Positions 46,477-56,020 of a DNA stretch of 64,000 bases are shown piece after piece; the stretch's first letter is position 1, and each line of letters begins with the position of its first letter. Location: positions 62,001-126,000 of the forward strand of contig CAIJOB010000032.1 of NCBI GenBank assembly GCA_903822175.1. Direction: 5' to 3'. Under the pieces are notes generated by a model. It was not told where the DNA came from. It saw only the letters and a program-made list of their open reading frames with translations, and did not search any database. The DNA is from an uncultured Alphaproteobacteria bacterium (lineage in GTDB: Bacteria > Pseudomonadota > Alphaproteobacteria > Caulobacterales > Caulobacteraceae). A program made the position numbers and the translations under genes.

Positions 46477-47322
46477 CTACCCCCGCGTCCTGAACGGATC
46501 GGCCGGATAAACCCCAAGAATCTCGAACTTTTCCGAGAAGAACTGCAGCTCCTCGAAGGCGCGGGCGAGCGCGATGTCTTCCGGCCGCCCGTCGACCTCG
46601 GCGTAGAAGAAGGTCGCCGCCCAGGCGCCGTTCTCCATGTAGCTCTCGAGCTTGGACATGTTCACGCCGTTGGTCGCGAACCCGCCGAGCGCCTTGTAGA
46701 GCGCCGCCGGCAGGTTCCTGACGCGGAAGATGAAGCTGGTGATGCAGGGCTCGGTGAAGGCCGGCCGCGGCGGGTCCTTGTCCGCCGTCATCACCAGGAA
46801 GCGGGTGGTGTTGTGGTGCTCGTCCTCGATGTCGCGGACCAGGATCTCCAGGCCGTAGATCTCCGCCGCCAGCGCCGGCGAGACCGCGGCGCGGGTCTTG
46901 TCGGGGTTCTGACTCAGAATGCGCGCCGCGCCGGCCGTATCGCCCACGCCCTCGGTGGTCAGCTTCATCCGCCGGATGGTCTTGCGGCACTGCGCCAAGG
47001 CGATCGGCATGGAGACCGCGATCTTCAGGTCCTCCAGGGTCACGCCCGGATTGGCCATCAGCATGAAGTGGATCGCCTTGAACCGCTCGCCGACGATCTT
47101 CAGGCCGGAGTTGGGCAAGAGGTGGTGCACATCGGCGACGCGGCCGGCCACCGAGTTCTCCACCGGAATCATGCCCAGCTGGCAATCGCCTTTGCGCACC
47201 GCTTCGAAGGCGTCCTCGAAGGTGGCGTGCGGGACCGGCTGCATGTCCGGATAGGCGGACATGCAGGCTTCGTGGCTGTTGGCGCCCAGTTCGCCCTGGA
47301 ACGCGATACGCTGCTTGGTCAT
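46477..47322 (-). CDS. pheA: Prephenate dehydratase
   Basis: 281-residue monofunctional enzyme making phenylpyruvate from prephenate. Catalytic domain: RIAFQGELGANSHEAC, LGMIPVENSVAGRVADVHHLL near 65-85 and the TRF motif in HHNTTRFLVM near 180. Then an ACT domain (about 200-275), where ESYM stands in place of the classic ESRP, as I recall for alphaproteobacteria. The frame is open upstream but MTKQRIAFQG is the start. 10 bp after kdsB. Confidence 0.96.
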   Translation of the reverse strand: MTKQRIAFQGELGANSHEACMSAYPDMQPVPHATFEDAFEAVRKGDCQLGMIPVENSVAGRVADVHHLLPNSGLKIVGERFKAIHFMLMANPGVTLEDLKIAVSMPIALAQCRKTIRRMKLTTEGVGDTAGAARILSQNPDKTRAAVSPALAAEIYGLEILVRDIEDEHHNTTRFLVMTADKDPPRPAFTEPCITSFIFRVRNLPAALYKALGGFATNGVNMSKLESYMENGAWAATFFYAEVDGRPEDIALARAFEELQFFSEKFEILGVYPADPFRTRG

Positions 47323-47332
47323 GCCCACTCCC

Positions 47333-48070
47333 TCACAGGAGGGTCCTAGCATGGGCCCGCGCACGCTCAAGGTCCGCCGGGTTGTCCACCGAGATCGGCG
47401 CCTCGTCGATCACCGCCGCCCAGATCGACATGCCGAGCTCCAGCGCCCGCAGCTGCTCCAGCCGCTCGCGCTTCTCCAACGGCGACGGCGGCGCGGCGCA
47501 AAACCGCTCCAGGGCCGCACGCCGAAAGCCGTAGATGCCGTGGTGCAGCCAGACCGGCCCGTCGCCGTAGAGCACCGAGCGGGTGAAATAGAGCGCGCGC
47601 GCCGTGCGCCCATCCGCCTGCATCGCGGCCACCACCTTGGGGATATCCGGATTGGTCCGTTCGGCGGGATCGGCCTCGGCCACCATCACGGTCGAAAGAT
47701 CGCAGGAAGGCTCCGCCTCCAGCAACCGCGCCACCGCCGCCACCGCGTCGGGCCTGACGAACGGAATATCTCCCTGCAGATTGATCACCACGTCATAGCG
47801 CCCGTCCGGGTCCAGCGCGTGCAGCGCGGCCACGATCCGGTCGGAGCCGGACGGCAGATCTGGGTCGGTCAGCACTGCGCGGCCACCGGCTTTTTCGACG
47901 GCGTCGACGATCTCCGCATCGCCCGCGGCGACCGCCACGGGGCCCACGCCGGCGGCCTGCGCCTGCCTCAGCACGCGGACGATCATCGGTACGCCACCGA
48001 TGTCGGCGAGCGGCTTCCCGGGCAGCCGAGTCGCCGCCATGCGCGCGGGGATGAGGACGATGGGGGTCAT
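47333..48070 (-). CDS. kdsB: 3-deoxy-manno-octulosonate cytidylyltransferase
   Basis: 245-residue enzyme activating KDO as CMP-KDO for lipopolysaccharide core. N-terminal IPARMAATRLPGKPLADIGG; VVINLQGDIPFVRPDAV near 90-107; HHGIYGFRRAALERF near 180. Standard length. Divergent from the cytochrome c gene and followed by pheA. Confidence 0.97.
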   Translation of the reverse strand: MTPIVLIPARMAATRLPGKPLADIGGVPMIVRVLRQAQAAGVGPVAVAAGDAEIVDAVEKAGGRAVLTDPDLPSGSDRIVAALHALDPDGRYDVVINLQGDIPFVRPDAVAAVARLLEAEPSCDLSTVMVAEADPAERTNPDIPKVVAAMQADGRTARALYFTRSVLYGDGPVWLHHGIYGFRRAALERFCAAPPSPLEKRERLEQLRALELGMSIWAAVIDEAPISVDNPADLERARAHARTLL

Positions 48071-48205
48071 AGATACGCTGCGGCGATGCTTGGGCGGTTG
48101 CGCGAGCGCCGGTAGCGTGTAAGAGAGCCGGACGCAACAAGGGGCGGGATTCCCGCGCTTTCGCCGGTGCGAGTCGCTGGCGCTTAGAGGGCCGATTTCG
48201 GGAAG

Positions 48206-48916
48206 ATGAGCGACAGCCTAGCCTTCAACAAATACGCCGGCGCGCTGCTCGCCACCGGTTTCGTCATCGCCCTGCTGGTCAATGCCTCAGGCATGGTGTT
48301 CGGCGACGACAAGGTCGCCAAGCCCGGCTTCAAGGTCGAGGTGGCTGAAGACACCGGCGGCGGCGCGGCCGTGGCCGATGTTCCGCCCGACTGGGGCACC
48401 GTGCTGCCGAAGGCCGACGCGGCCGCTGGCCTGGCGGTTTTCGCCAAGTGCCAGTCCTGCCACAGCCTCACCGCCAATGGCACCGGCCCGAACCTGATGG
48501 GTGTGGAGGGTCGCCATCCCGCCACCGAGGCCGGCTTCAACTATTCCGACGGCATGAAGGCCTTCGGCGCCAAGCAGCCGGTGTGGGACTACGACCACCT
48601 CTACATGTTCCTCAAGGGTCCGCAGGCCTATGTCGCGGGCACCAAGATGACCTTCGTCGGCCTGAAGCAGCCGGCCGACCGGATCAACCTGATCGCCTAC
48701 CTGCGCACCCAGGGCGGCACCCTGCCGATCCCGGCGCCTAACCCGGCGGCTGCGGCTGCGGCGGCGGCCCCCGCAGGCGCGGCTCCGGCGGCTGGCGCGG
48801 CTCCTGCGGCTCCTGGCGCGGCGGCCCCGGCTTCGGCGGCCAAGCCCGGCGATAAACCGGCGGCGGCGACCACCGCGGCCGCGCCGCCCGCCGGCGCGAC
48901 CACCGCGCCGAAGTAG
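48206..48916 (+). CDS. Membrane-anchored c-type cytochrome (CycM/c552-like)
   Basis: 236-residue cytochrome. N-terminal uncleaved membrane helix (about residues 8-30), then a class I cytochrome domain with CQSCH at 82-86 and axial Met at about 148 (TKMTFVG). An Ala/Pro/Gly-rich tail of about 60 residues follows, low complexity. Family members pass electrons from complex III to cytochrome oxidase. Neighbour of kdsB and pheA, an order common in alphaproteobacteria. Confidence 0.93.
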   Translation: MSDSLAFNKYAGALLATGFVIALLVNASGMVFGDDKVAKPGFKVEVAEDTGGGAAVADVPPDWGTVLPKADAAAGLAVFAKCQSCHSLTANGTGPNLMGVEGRHPATEAGFNYSDGMKAFGAKQPVWDYDHLYMFLKGPQAYVAGTKMTFVGLKQPADRINLIAYLRTQGGTLPIPAPNPAAAAAAAAPAGAAPAAGAAPAAPGAAAPASAAKPGDKPAAATTAAAPPAGATTAPK

Positions 48917-48931
48917 GCATCCAAGTCGGAC

Positions 48932-49900
48932 CTAGGGTTTGGGTTTCGCCGGCGCCGCCGGCGGCCCGACCGCGCCCTCCAGCTTGTCGTCGATCGCCTG
49001 GATGTCGGCCGGCGGCTTGGGCAAGCTGGCCCACGGCATCGGTTTGTTCAGGGTGATCGACCAGCGGGTGACCCACTGGTTGCCGTTGGCGCCCACTGCG
49101 TCCTCGGCCATGGCGTAGGCCGGGTCGGTCATCGCTCGCTCCAGGGTGACCGCCTTCAGATCATTGGCCTTGAGAATTGCCGCCAGGCCATCGAGGCTTT
49201 CGGCATTCAGCCGCGTGGCGTGCAGCAGGAAGACGAACTTCGGCTCGCGGCCCAGCACGTCCTTGGCCGCCTTCACGTACCAGGGGACCACCTGAGCGGT
49301 GAAATCCAGATAGGCCTTCTGGATACGCCCGGCCTCGACCGCATCGCCCTTCAGCACCGCCTGATCATAGGGCAGGGCGAACATCCAGTCGGAGTTCTCC
49401 ATGGAGACCGGCGCGACGCGGTAGCCATGCGCGGTGAGCCAGGCCTCGAAGGTCTTGCGCGCCGCGTCCGTGGCCCCGGTCTCCAGGAACGGATGGCGGA
49501 ACCAGTGCGGGGTGCGATGGCGCGCCGCCAGGAGCTCTCGGGTCACCACCTCGCCCTTGGCCGCCTCAGCGATCTCGGCGGCGGCGTCGGTGGTGAAATG
49601 CGGGTGGTCGTAGGTGTGGTTGCCCAGGTCCATCCCGGCGTCGAGCCAGGCCTTGAGGAGCGCGATCCGCTCGGGCTTGTCTCGCGCCTCCAGCTTCACC
49701 TCGTTGACGAAGCCGGTGGCGGGGAATCGATGGCGCTTGAGGCCGGCGAGGAGGTCCTTGGTGGTCACCGCCGCATAGTCGGTGGTCGGCGACAGCGCCA
49801 TGGTCGGCAAGTCGTCGAAGGTCAGCGCCACCTCACCCGCCAGGGCCGGCGCCGCTGAGCTGGCGAATAGCAGCGCTAGGCCCAGGGCGAGCGCGCGCAC
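48932..49900 (-). CDS. Secreted polysaccharide deacetylase (NodB fold)
   Basis: 322 residues from a GTG start, with a signal peptide (ALALGLALLFASSAAPALAG). NodB motifs: TFDDLP near residue 29-34 (catalytic and metal Asp), HTYDHPHF near 96-103 (two metal His), RHPFLETG near 143, and LLHATRLNA near 245. Removes N-acetyl groups from a glycan such as peptidoglycan or chitin-like polymers; substrate unknown. Pro-rich tail. 2 bp after the NlpC/P60 gene, so co-expressed with another wall-related enzyme. Confidence 0.93.
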   Translation of the reverse strand: MRALALGLALLFASSAAPALAGEVALTFDDLPTMALSPTTDYAAVTTKDLLAGLKRHRFPATGFVNEVKLEARDKPERIALLKAWLDAGMDLGNHTYDHPHFTTDAAAEIAEAAKGEVVTRELLAARHRTPHWFRHPFLETGATDAARKTFEAWLTAHGYRVAPVSMENSDWMFALPYDQAVLKGDAVEAGRIQKAYLDFTAQVVPWYVKAAKDVLGREPKFVFLLHATRLNAESLDGLAAILKANDLKAVTLERAMTDPAYAMAEDAVGANGNQWVTRWSITLNKPMPWASLPKPPADIQAIDDKLEGAVGPPAAPAKPKP

Positions 49901-49902
49901 CC

Positions 49903-50748
49903 CTAGAGCCTGCGGAAAGCGGTCGGCTGGCCGACGCCCGCGGCGTCGATGCGCTTGATCGCAATATCCAGCGGCTCGATGGCGACCGCCATGTGGTGGC
50001 CGTTGGCGTGAACGATACGGGTCTCGTCGAGGCCGATGGCCATATGCCCGCGCCAGAACACCAGGTCGCCGCGGCCAAATTCGGCGCGCCCGATCGCCCG
50101 GCCCATCTGCGCCTGCTGATCGGCGTCGCGCGGACAGGCCTTGCCGCAGGCGAACAGCGCCGCCTGCGAAAGCCCCGAACAGTCGAGCCCCAGGCTCTCG
50201 CGCCCGCCCCACAGATAGGGCGCGCCGAGGAACCGCTCCGCCACCGCCGCCATGTCCGTCTCGAAGCCGCCGATAGGCGCCAGATGCTCCACCGGCATCC
50301 AGCCGGCGCCGGCGGCCTTGGCCAGCCGTCCCTCGACCGCTTCGACGGCGACCAGGGCGTTCAGCGAATAGGGCCCAAAGGCCTGCGCCTTGATGCTGGG
50401 CCCCGCGAAGGCGTAGGTACGGATCGCACTGACCCGGTGCGTCGGCTCCGGCCCCGGCGCGGCCAGCGCGCTGGCCGCGACGAAGCCTACATAGCCGTCG
50501 CGCCGCGCCTGGCCCCAAAGATAGGCGCCCTCCTCCTCGATCACCTCGAAGGCCTCGCCGAACAGCAGCTGATCCATCTGTTCGGAGGCCGCATCGGGCG
50601 CGCGGTGGATACCGGCGGCGGGCGCTGCGCAGACCCGGACCTTCGCCTCCAGATAGACCTCGGCCCGCAGCACGCCCTCCAGCGCCCGGCTGGCGATGCC
50701 GTCCCTCAGAGGCGTCGTGCGTGGATCCCAGGAAGCGGAGGCGTCCAT
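49903..50748 (-). CDS. NlpC/P60 family peptidase with SH3-like domains
   Basis: 281 residues without an evident signal peptide. N-terminal half holds two bacterial SH3-like repeats (GEAFEVIEEEGAYLWGQARRDGYVGFV; KAAGAGWMPVEHLAPIG). C-terminal NlpC/P60 domain with Cys in LDCSGLSQAALF near 190, His in GHMAIGLDET near 235 and IVHANGHH near 245. Such enzymes cut gamma-D-Glu-Dap bonds in wall peptides, often recycled muropeptides in the cytosol. Start: ATG at 50748 just after the pepA stop; a TTG at 50754 is possible. Confidence 0.93.
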   Translation of the reverse strand: MDASASWDPRTTPLRDGIASRALEGVLRAEVYLEAKVRVCAAPAAGIHRAPDAASEQMDQLLFGEAFEVIEEEGAYLWGQARRDGYVGFVAASALAAPGPEPTHRVSAIRTYAFAGPSIKAQAFGPYSLNALVAVEAVEGRLAKAAGAGWMPVEHLAPIGGFETDMAAVAERFLGAPYLWGGRESLGLDCSGLSQAALFACGKACPRDADQQAQMGRAIGRAEFGRGDLVFWRGHMAIGLDETRIVHANGHHMAVAIEPLDIAIKRIDAAGVGQPTAFRRL

Positions 50749-50750
50749 TC

Positions 50751-52154
<1,404 letters not shown>

Positions 52155-52226
52155 GGCGGGCGCTCTGGACTGGACAAAGGAACCGGCCCTTCTCCTAGGC
52201 GCATCTAGGCGCGCGCCGCAACTTCC

Positions 52227-52736
52227 CTAGAGGTGCGCCGCCAGCGGCGAGATGGGGAAGGCGGCCAGCGCGCCGACGGCGATGGCCACGCCATAGGGCA
52301 CATTCTCGCCGGGCTCGGCCAAGCGGATGAACCAGGCCGGTCCCGCCGGCATCACCGCGCGGAGCCGCGGCGAGCGCAGGCCCAGCAGGCCGACCGCCAG
52401 CGCGCCGCCGGCTATGCCGGTGAACAGCAGATAGGTGAGCGCGCCCGGCAGGCCGAGCCAGAGCGCCGCGGCCGCGAACAGCTTGGCGTCGCCGCCGCCG
52501 ATCCAGCCGGCTGCGAACATGCCCATCCCCATGACCAGGGCGGCCGCGCCCACCGCGACGCTGACGCCGATCGCCGACGGCGCCAGGCCGAGCGCGAGCG
52601 CGGCGACCGGAAAAACCGCGGCCAGCGCCAGAGAAATCGCATTGGGAATCGTGAAGCTGGTCAGGTCCTTCAGCGCGCCGGCGATCACCAGGGCGGGGAA
52701 GGCCAGCAGCAGCAGGGTCTGGACGGCGTGCAGCAT
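52227..52736 (-). CDS. cpaA: Prepilin peptidase, CpaA/TadV type
   Basis: 169-residue polytopic aspartic protease that cuts Flp-type prepilins. The two catalytic Asp residues are visible: one in LKDLTSFTIPN near residue 24 and one in GGGDAKLFAAAALW near 82 (GxGD motif). Five or six membrane helices. Short form lacking the methylase domain, as in Tad systems. Downstream of pilA but separated by a terminator. The remaining cpaBCDEF genes are not in this window. Confidence 0.92.
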   Translation of the reverse strand: MLHAVQTLLLLAFPALVIAGALKDLTSFTIPNAISLALAAVFPVAALALGLAPSAIGVSVAVGAAALVMGMGMFAAGWIGGGDAKLFAAAALWLGLPGALTYLLFTGIAGGALAVGLLGLRSPRLRAVMPAGPAWFIRLAEPGENVPYGVAIAVGALAAFPISPLAAHL

Positions 52737-52822
52737 CTAAGCGAACTCCAAGGCGTCCAGCATGAGGCTAAGCCGATGAACGGACGGTTTCCTCAGGCGG
52801 CCAACGCGCTCTTCCGCGCACG

Positions 52823-52853
52823 AAAAACCCCCCGACGGTCGCCCGTCGGGGGG
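52823..52853 (-). terminator. Rho-independent terminator of the Flp pilin gene
   Basis: On the minus strand, CCCCCCGACGG-gcga-CCGTCGGGGGG followed by TTTTT. 11-bp stem with T-run, 33 bp after the pilin stop. It separates pilA from cpaA. Confidence 0.9.
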
Positions 52854-52885
52854 TCTCTTGGGCTCAACTGGTGAGACGGTGGCTT

Positions 52886-53059
52886 TTAGCCGGCCGCCGC
52901 GAGCTTCCCAGAGATATTATTGAACACCGCCGAGAGGTTGGTGCCCACAGCGGTGAGCGCCGTCACCAGGACCACGGCGACGAGGGCGGCGATCAGGCCA
53001 TATTCAATGGCGGTGGCGCCGGATTCGTCCTTCAGGAAGCGAGTCACGAACTTCGACAT
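52886..53059 (-). CDS. pilA: Flp family type IVb pilin
   Basis: 57-residue major pilin of a Tad pilus, too short for many gene finders. MSKFVTRFLKDESG then ATAIEYGLIAALVAVVLV: the prepilin site is after Gly14, giving Glu at +5 and Tyr at +6, the class IVb rule. Hydrophobic helix follows, then NLSAVFNNISGKL. AGGAG ribosome site 7 nt upstream. A CtrA-like box lies about 90 bp upstream. A strong terminator follows. Used for surface attachment and phage binding in relatives. Confidence 0.95.
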   Translation of the reverse strand: MSKFVTRFLKDESGATAIEYGLIAALVAVVLVTALTAVGTNLSAVFNNISGKLAAAG

Positions 53060-53146
53060 ATTCCATCTCCTTTTTGCGAGCAGTCGTTGTCGGGCTTCAA
53101 GCTGTCGCCTGCTCGCCCTAATGCCACATCAAGTTCGCAGACTTCA

Positions 53147-53161
53147 CTTAATTGGAAGTAA
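53147..53161 (-). promoter_or_regulatory. CtrA-like site upstream of pilA
   Basis: TTAA-N7-TAAA on the plus strand (7 of 8 positions of the box TTAA-N7-TTAA), 88 bp before the pilin ATG. In Caulobacter pilA is CtrA-activated, which supports the assignment. The surrounding 53060-53331 gap is AT-rich and carries further TTAA half sites near 53205 and 53220. Confidence 0.5.
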
Positions 53162-53331
53162 AGCTGGCACCGATCAGCCTAATTTTCTTTGGTGAATTGA
53201 TTTTAACTCTAAATTTCGATTAACTAAAAGAACAAGCTAAGCAATAGAAGTGTTATATTCTATTATCCTCGCACTTAAACCTTAGTTAGGCACAGATCGA
53301 TAGAGTGCACGCCACGTTTCGAGAGAATCCC

Positions 53332-53925
53332 GTGCGTACGCCCTCGCCCATCCGTCCCGGCCCGCTGACCCGCTTCTTCCGCCGCTTCGGGCGCGCGGAG
53401 CAGGGGGTCACCGCGCTGGAGTTCGGCCTGATCAGCATGCCGCTTTTGCTGATGACCTTCGGCCTGCTGGAGCTGGCGCTGGTGTTCCTGGTCAGCGCGA
53501 CGCTGGACACCGCCACCGAGATGGCCTCGCGCCAGATCCGCACCGGTGAATTCCAGACCAGCGCTGCCAACGCCCAGGCCGACTTCAAGAACCTGGTCTG
53601 TGGCCAGATGTCCTGGCTCTCCAGCCAATGCGCTGCCAACCTCTGGATCGACGTTCAGACCTTCGCGACCTTCAACGGCCTGGCCAACGCCCCGCCTCTG
53701 AACCCAGCGACGTTCCATCCGCCGGCCGGCCTCTGTTTTTCACCTGGCCTGCCGACCGACATCGTCCTGGTTCGCGCCAATTTCGAATGGAGCCTGTTCA
53801 CGCCGTTGCTGAACAATGCGCTCGAGAACATGGGCGGCGGCTCGGGCAAGCGGTTGATCACCTCGACGACGGCCTTCCGCAACGAGCCCTACAACGTCAC
53901 CCCGCCGGAAGGCACGAAATGCTGA
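53332..53925 (+). CDS. TadE-like pilus assembly pseudopilin
   Basis: 197 residues. After a basic leader (RFFRRFGRAEQG) comes VTALEFGLISMPLLLMTFGLLELALVFLV, a TadE-type hydrophobic segment with Glu at +5 of a likely prepilin cleavage site after the Gly. The remaining part is exported and has two Cys pairs. GTG start at 53332 has a GAGAG site; another GTG at 53305 would add nine residues. Divergent from pilA and coupled to the next gene, which overlaps it by 7 nt. Confidence 0.88.
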   Translation: MRTPSPIRPGPLTRFFRRFGRAEQGVTALEFGLISMPLLLMTFGLLELALVFLVSATLDTATEMASRQIRTGEFQTSAANAQADFKNLVCGQMSWLSSQCAANLWIDVQTFATFNGLANAPPLNPATFHPPAGLCFSPGLPTDIVLVRANFEWSLFTPLLNNALENMGGGSGKRLITSTTAFRNEPYNVTPPEGTKC

Positions 53926-54446
53926 AGCGCCTGGGAGCTGATCAGCGCGGCGTCGCCGCCATCGAATTCGCGCTCATCGCCCCGGTGGCGATCGCGCTCT
54001 ACATGGGGTTCGCCGAGCTCACCATGGCGATGATGGCCGACCGGCGCGTGGCGCACGCCGCGGCGGTGGTCGGCGATCTGGTGGCGCAGTCGCCGACGGT
54101 CGCGCCGAGCGACCTGACCGACATCTTCCAGGTGGGTTCTCAGATCATGTCGCCGTTCACCGCCACGCCCTTGAAGATGCGGATCACCAGCGTGGTCGCC
54201 GACGTCAACGCCGTGCCGAAGGTGGCCTGGAGCAAGGGCAGCGGCATGACGGCGATGACGGTGGGAACCGCCGCCGGAGGCGTTCCGGCCAACCTGCTGG
54301 CGGCCGGCGACAGCGTGATCCAGGCCGACGTGTCCTATTCCTACACCTCGCCCCTGGGATTCACGCTCACCGCGCCGATCACCTTTTCCAACACCTTCTA
54401 CCTGAAACCGCGCCAGGCCTCGGCGGTGGCCTGCGCCCTCTGCTAG
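53919..54446 (+). CDS. TadG/TadE-like pilus assembly protein
   Basis: 175 residues. Starts MLKRLGADQRG, then VAAIEFALIAPVAIALYMGF, again a pseudopilin-type hydrophobic segment with Glu at +5. The rest is an exported domain with little similarity I can name and a C-terminal CALC. Overlaps the TadE-like gene (ATGCTGA). Both probably form minor pilins processed by CpaA. Confidence 0.88.
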   Translation: MLKRLGADQRGVAAIEFALIAPVAIALYMGFAELTMAMMADRRVAHAAAVVGDLVAQSPTVAPSDLTDIFQVGSQIMSPFTATPLKMRITSVVADVNAVPKVAWSKGSGMTAMTVGTAAGGVPANLLAAGDSVIQADVSYSYTSPLGFTLTAPITFSNTFYLKPRQASAVACALC

Positions 54447-54455
54447 GGGCGGGAT

Positions 54456-55952
54456 CTAGTCGACCTGCGTCACCTCGCGCCCGCCGCCCTTCACGAAAAA
54501 CAGGCCTACCAGGCCCACCGCCATCAACAGGATGACGCTGGCGAAGCCACCCTGTTGACTGTGGGTCACCCGGGTGCCGATGTTGACCAACCCGGGCGCC
54601 AGCCAGGCCGTCGCCACGCCCGACAGCCCATAGATCCCAAAGAAGGCCCCGGTCTGGGCCGGCGGGGTCAGCCGGGTGAGCGCGGTGCGCGCCGAGGCGT
54701 ACTGCGCGGTGATGAAGATCGAATTGGTGAAGCCGACCATCAGGAAGATCAGGCTCGGCAGGGTCCGGAACACCGGCCCGCTCCAGATCGGCGCGTGCGC
54801 CGTGGCGTCGTAATGCCAGATGTAGAGGATGGTGTCCGGCGACATGCCCAGCAAGCCAATCAGCGCCAGGATGGTCATGAAGATCTCAAGCCGAAGCGCG
54901 TTCTTCGGGCCGATCCGGTGATCCAGCCAGCGGCCGACCTGGCCGCCGAACGTGGCGATGATGCTGCCGACGATGCCGCTCGCCAGCAGTTCCAGCGGCC
55001 CCCACTTCATCACGCCCGCCGCCAGCACGCCGTAGAAGAACAGCACCCCGTTCATGCCGTCGAAGAAGAACATCCGCGAGACCAGATAGGCCATGGCGTC
55101 GCCGTACCGGCGAACGGTCGTCAGCATGTTCCAGAGGTCCGCCGCGCCCTCCTTGAACGCCCGCAGGACCGGCACGCCGGTCTTCGGCGCATCCGGCGTG
55201 AACAGGAAGATCGGGAGCGCGCCGACCGCAAAGATGACCGCGGCCAGGATCGCCACCACCCGCTCGGGCTCGTGGCTCGCCGCGCTCAGGCCGAACAGCG
55301 GATGCGCCGGCACCCAGGCCCAGGTCACCTTGCCCGGCAGGGCGAAGGCCCAGGCGGTGAAAGCCAGCGCCACCACCGAGGCCGCATTGCCCAGCGACAG
55401 CGCCAGGCCTGACGCGGCGTGCGCGCCCTTCAGCCCGGCGGCGCGGATCAGCATGGAATTGTGCAGGATCTCCGACCAGGCGAAGAGCACGTTCACGCAA
55501 TAAAGGATGCCGAGCGTCGCCATGATCGACAGGCCCGTCAGGTCGGGCTTCGCGAACCACAGGGCGCCGATCAGCGGCACCATGGCGATGACCGTGGCCG
55601 CCAGCCAGGTCTTGCGCGGCCCCAGCTTGTCGATCGAGGCGCCCAGGAACGGCCCGGTCGCGAAGACCGTCCAGCCGACGTATTGCTGCAGCGCCGAGAT
55701 CGCCTCCTGACCCTTGACGGGGTCGCCGATCATGCTGGCCGAGACATAGGGCATGAAGACGAAGATCGTCATCAGGATGACGTAGGGGTCGCGGGCCCCT
55801 TCGAAGACCGACCAGGATATCCCGCCGCGGTTAAGCTTGGCGCTGCCGCCCAGCTCCGCCGAGCCAAGTTCTGCCTCGATTGGCCCGGTGGCGACGGACG
55901 AGGGCCCCAATGTTTCGGCAATGGGGACCTCCACGGGTGTCGGATCGGTCAA
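54456..55952 (-). CDS. MFS transporter (UMF1/Atg22-like)
   Basis: 498 residues with about 12 membrane helices after a 45-residue polar N-terminus. The opening SWSVFEGARDPYVILMTIFVFMPY and the conserved loop GASIDKLGPRKTWL after helix 2 are typical of the UMF1/Atg22 branch of the major facilitator superfamily. Mid-region loop near residues 240-290 carries TPDAPKTGVPVLRAFKEG. Substrate not readable. Last gene of the kynA-phosphatase-aminotransferase run, 68 bp after the aminotransferase. Confidence 0.9.
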   Translation of the reverse strand: MTDPTPVEVPIAETLGPSSVATGPIEAELGSAELGGSAKLNRGGISWSVFEGARDPYVILMTIFVFMPYVSASMIGDPVKGQEAISALQQYVGWTVFATGPFLGASIDKLGPRKTWLAATVIAMVPLIGALWFAKPDLTGLSIMATLGILYCVNVLFAWSEILHNSMLIRAAGLKGAHAASGLALSLGNAASVVALAFTAWAFALPGKVTWAWVPAHPLFGLSAASHEPERVVAILAAVIFAVGALPIFLFTPDAPKTGVPVLRAFKEGAADLWNMLTTVRRYGDAMAYLVSRMFFFDGMNGVLFFYGVLAAGVMKWGPLELLASGIVGSIIATFGGQVGRWLDHRIGPKNALRLEIFMTILALIGLLGMSPDTILYIWHYDATAHAPIWSGPVFRTLPSLIFLMVGFTNSIFITAQYASARTALTRLTPPAQTGAFFGIYGLSGVATAWLAPGLVNIGTRVTHSQQGGFASVILLMAVGLVGLFFVKGGGREVTQVD

Positions 55953-56020
55953 ACGCGCGCCTCCCGGGCTCCGCCTTTCCGGCGGTTGGGAGCGACGTTG
56001 CAGGGTTTTTTGAGGGAGCG

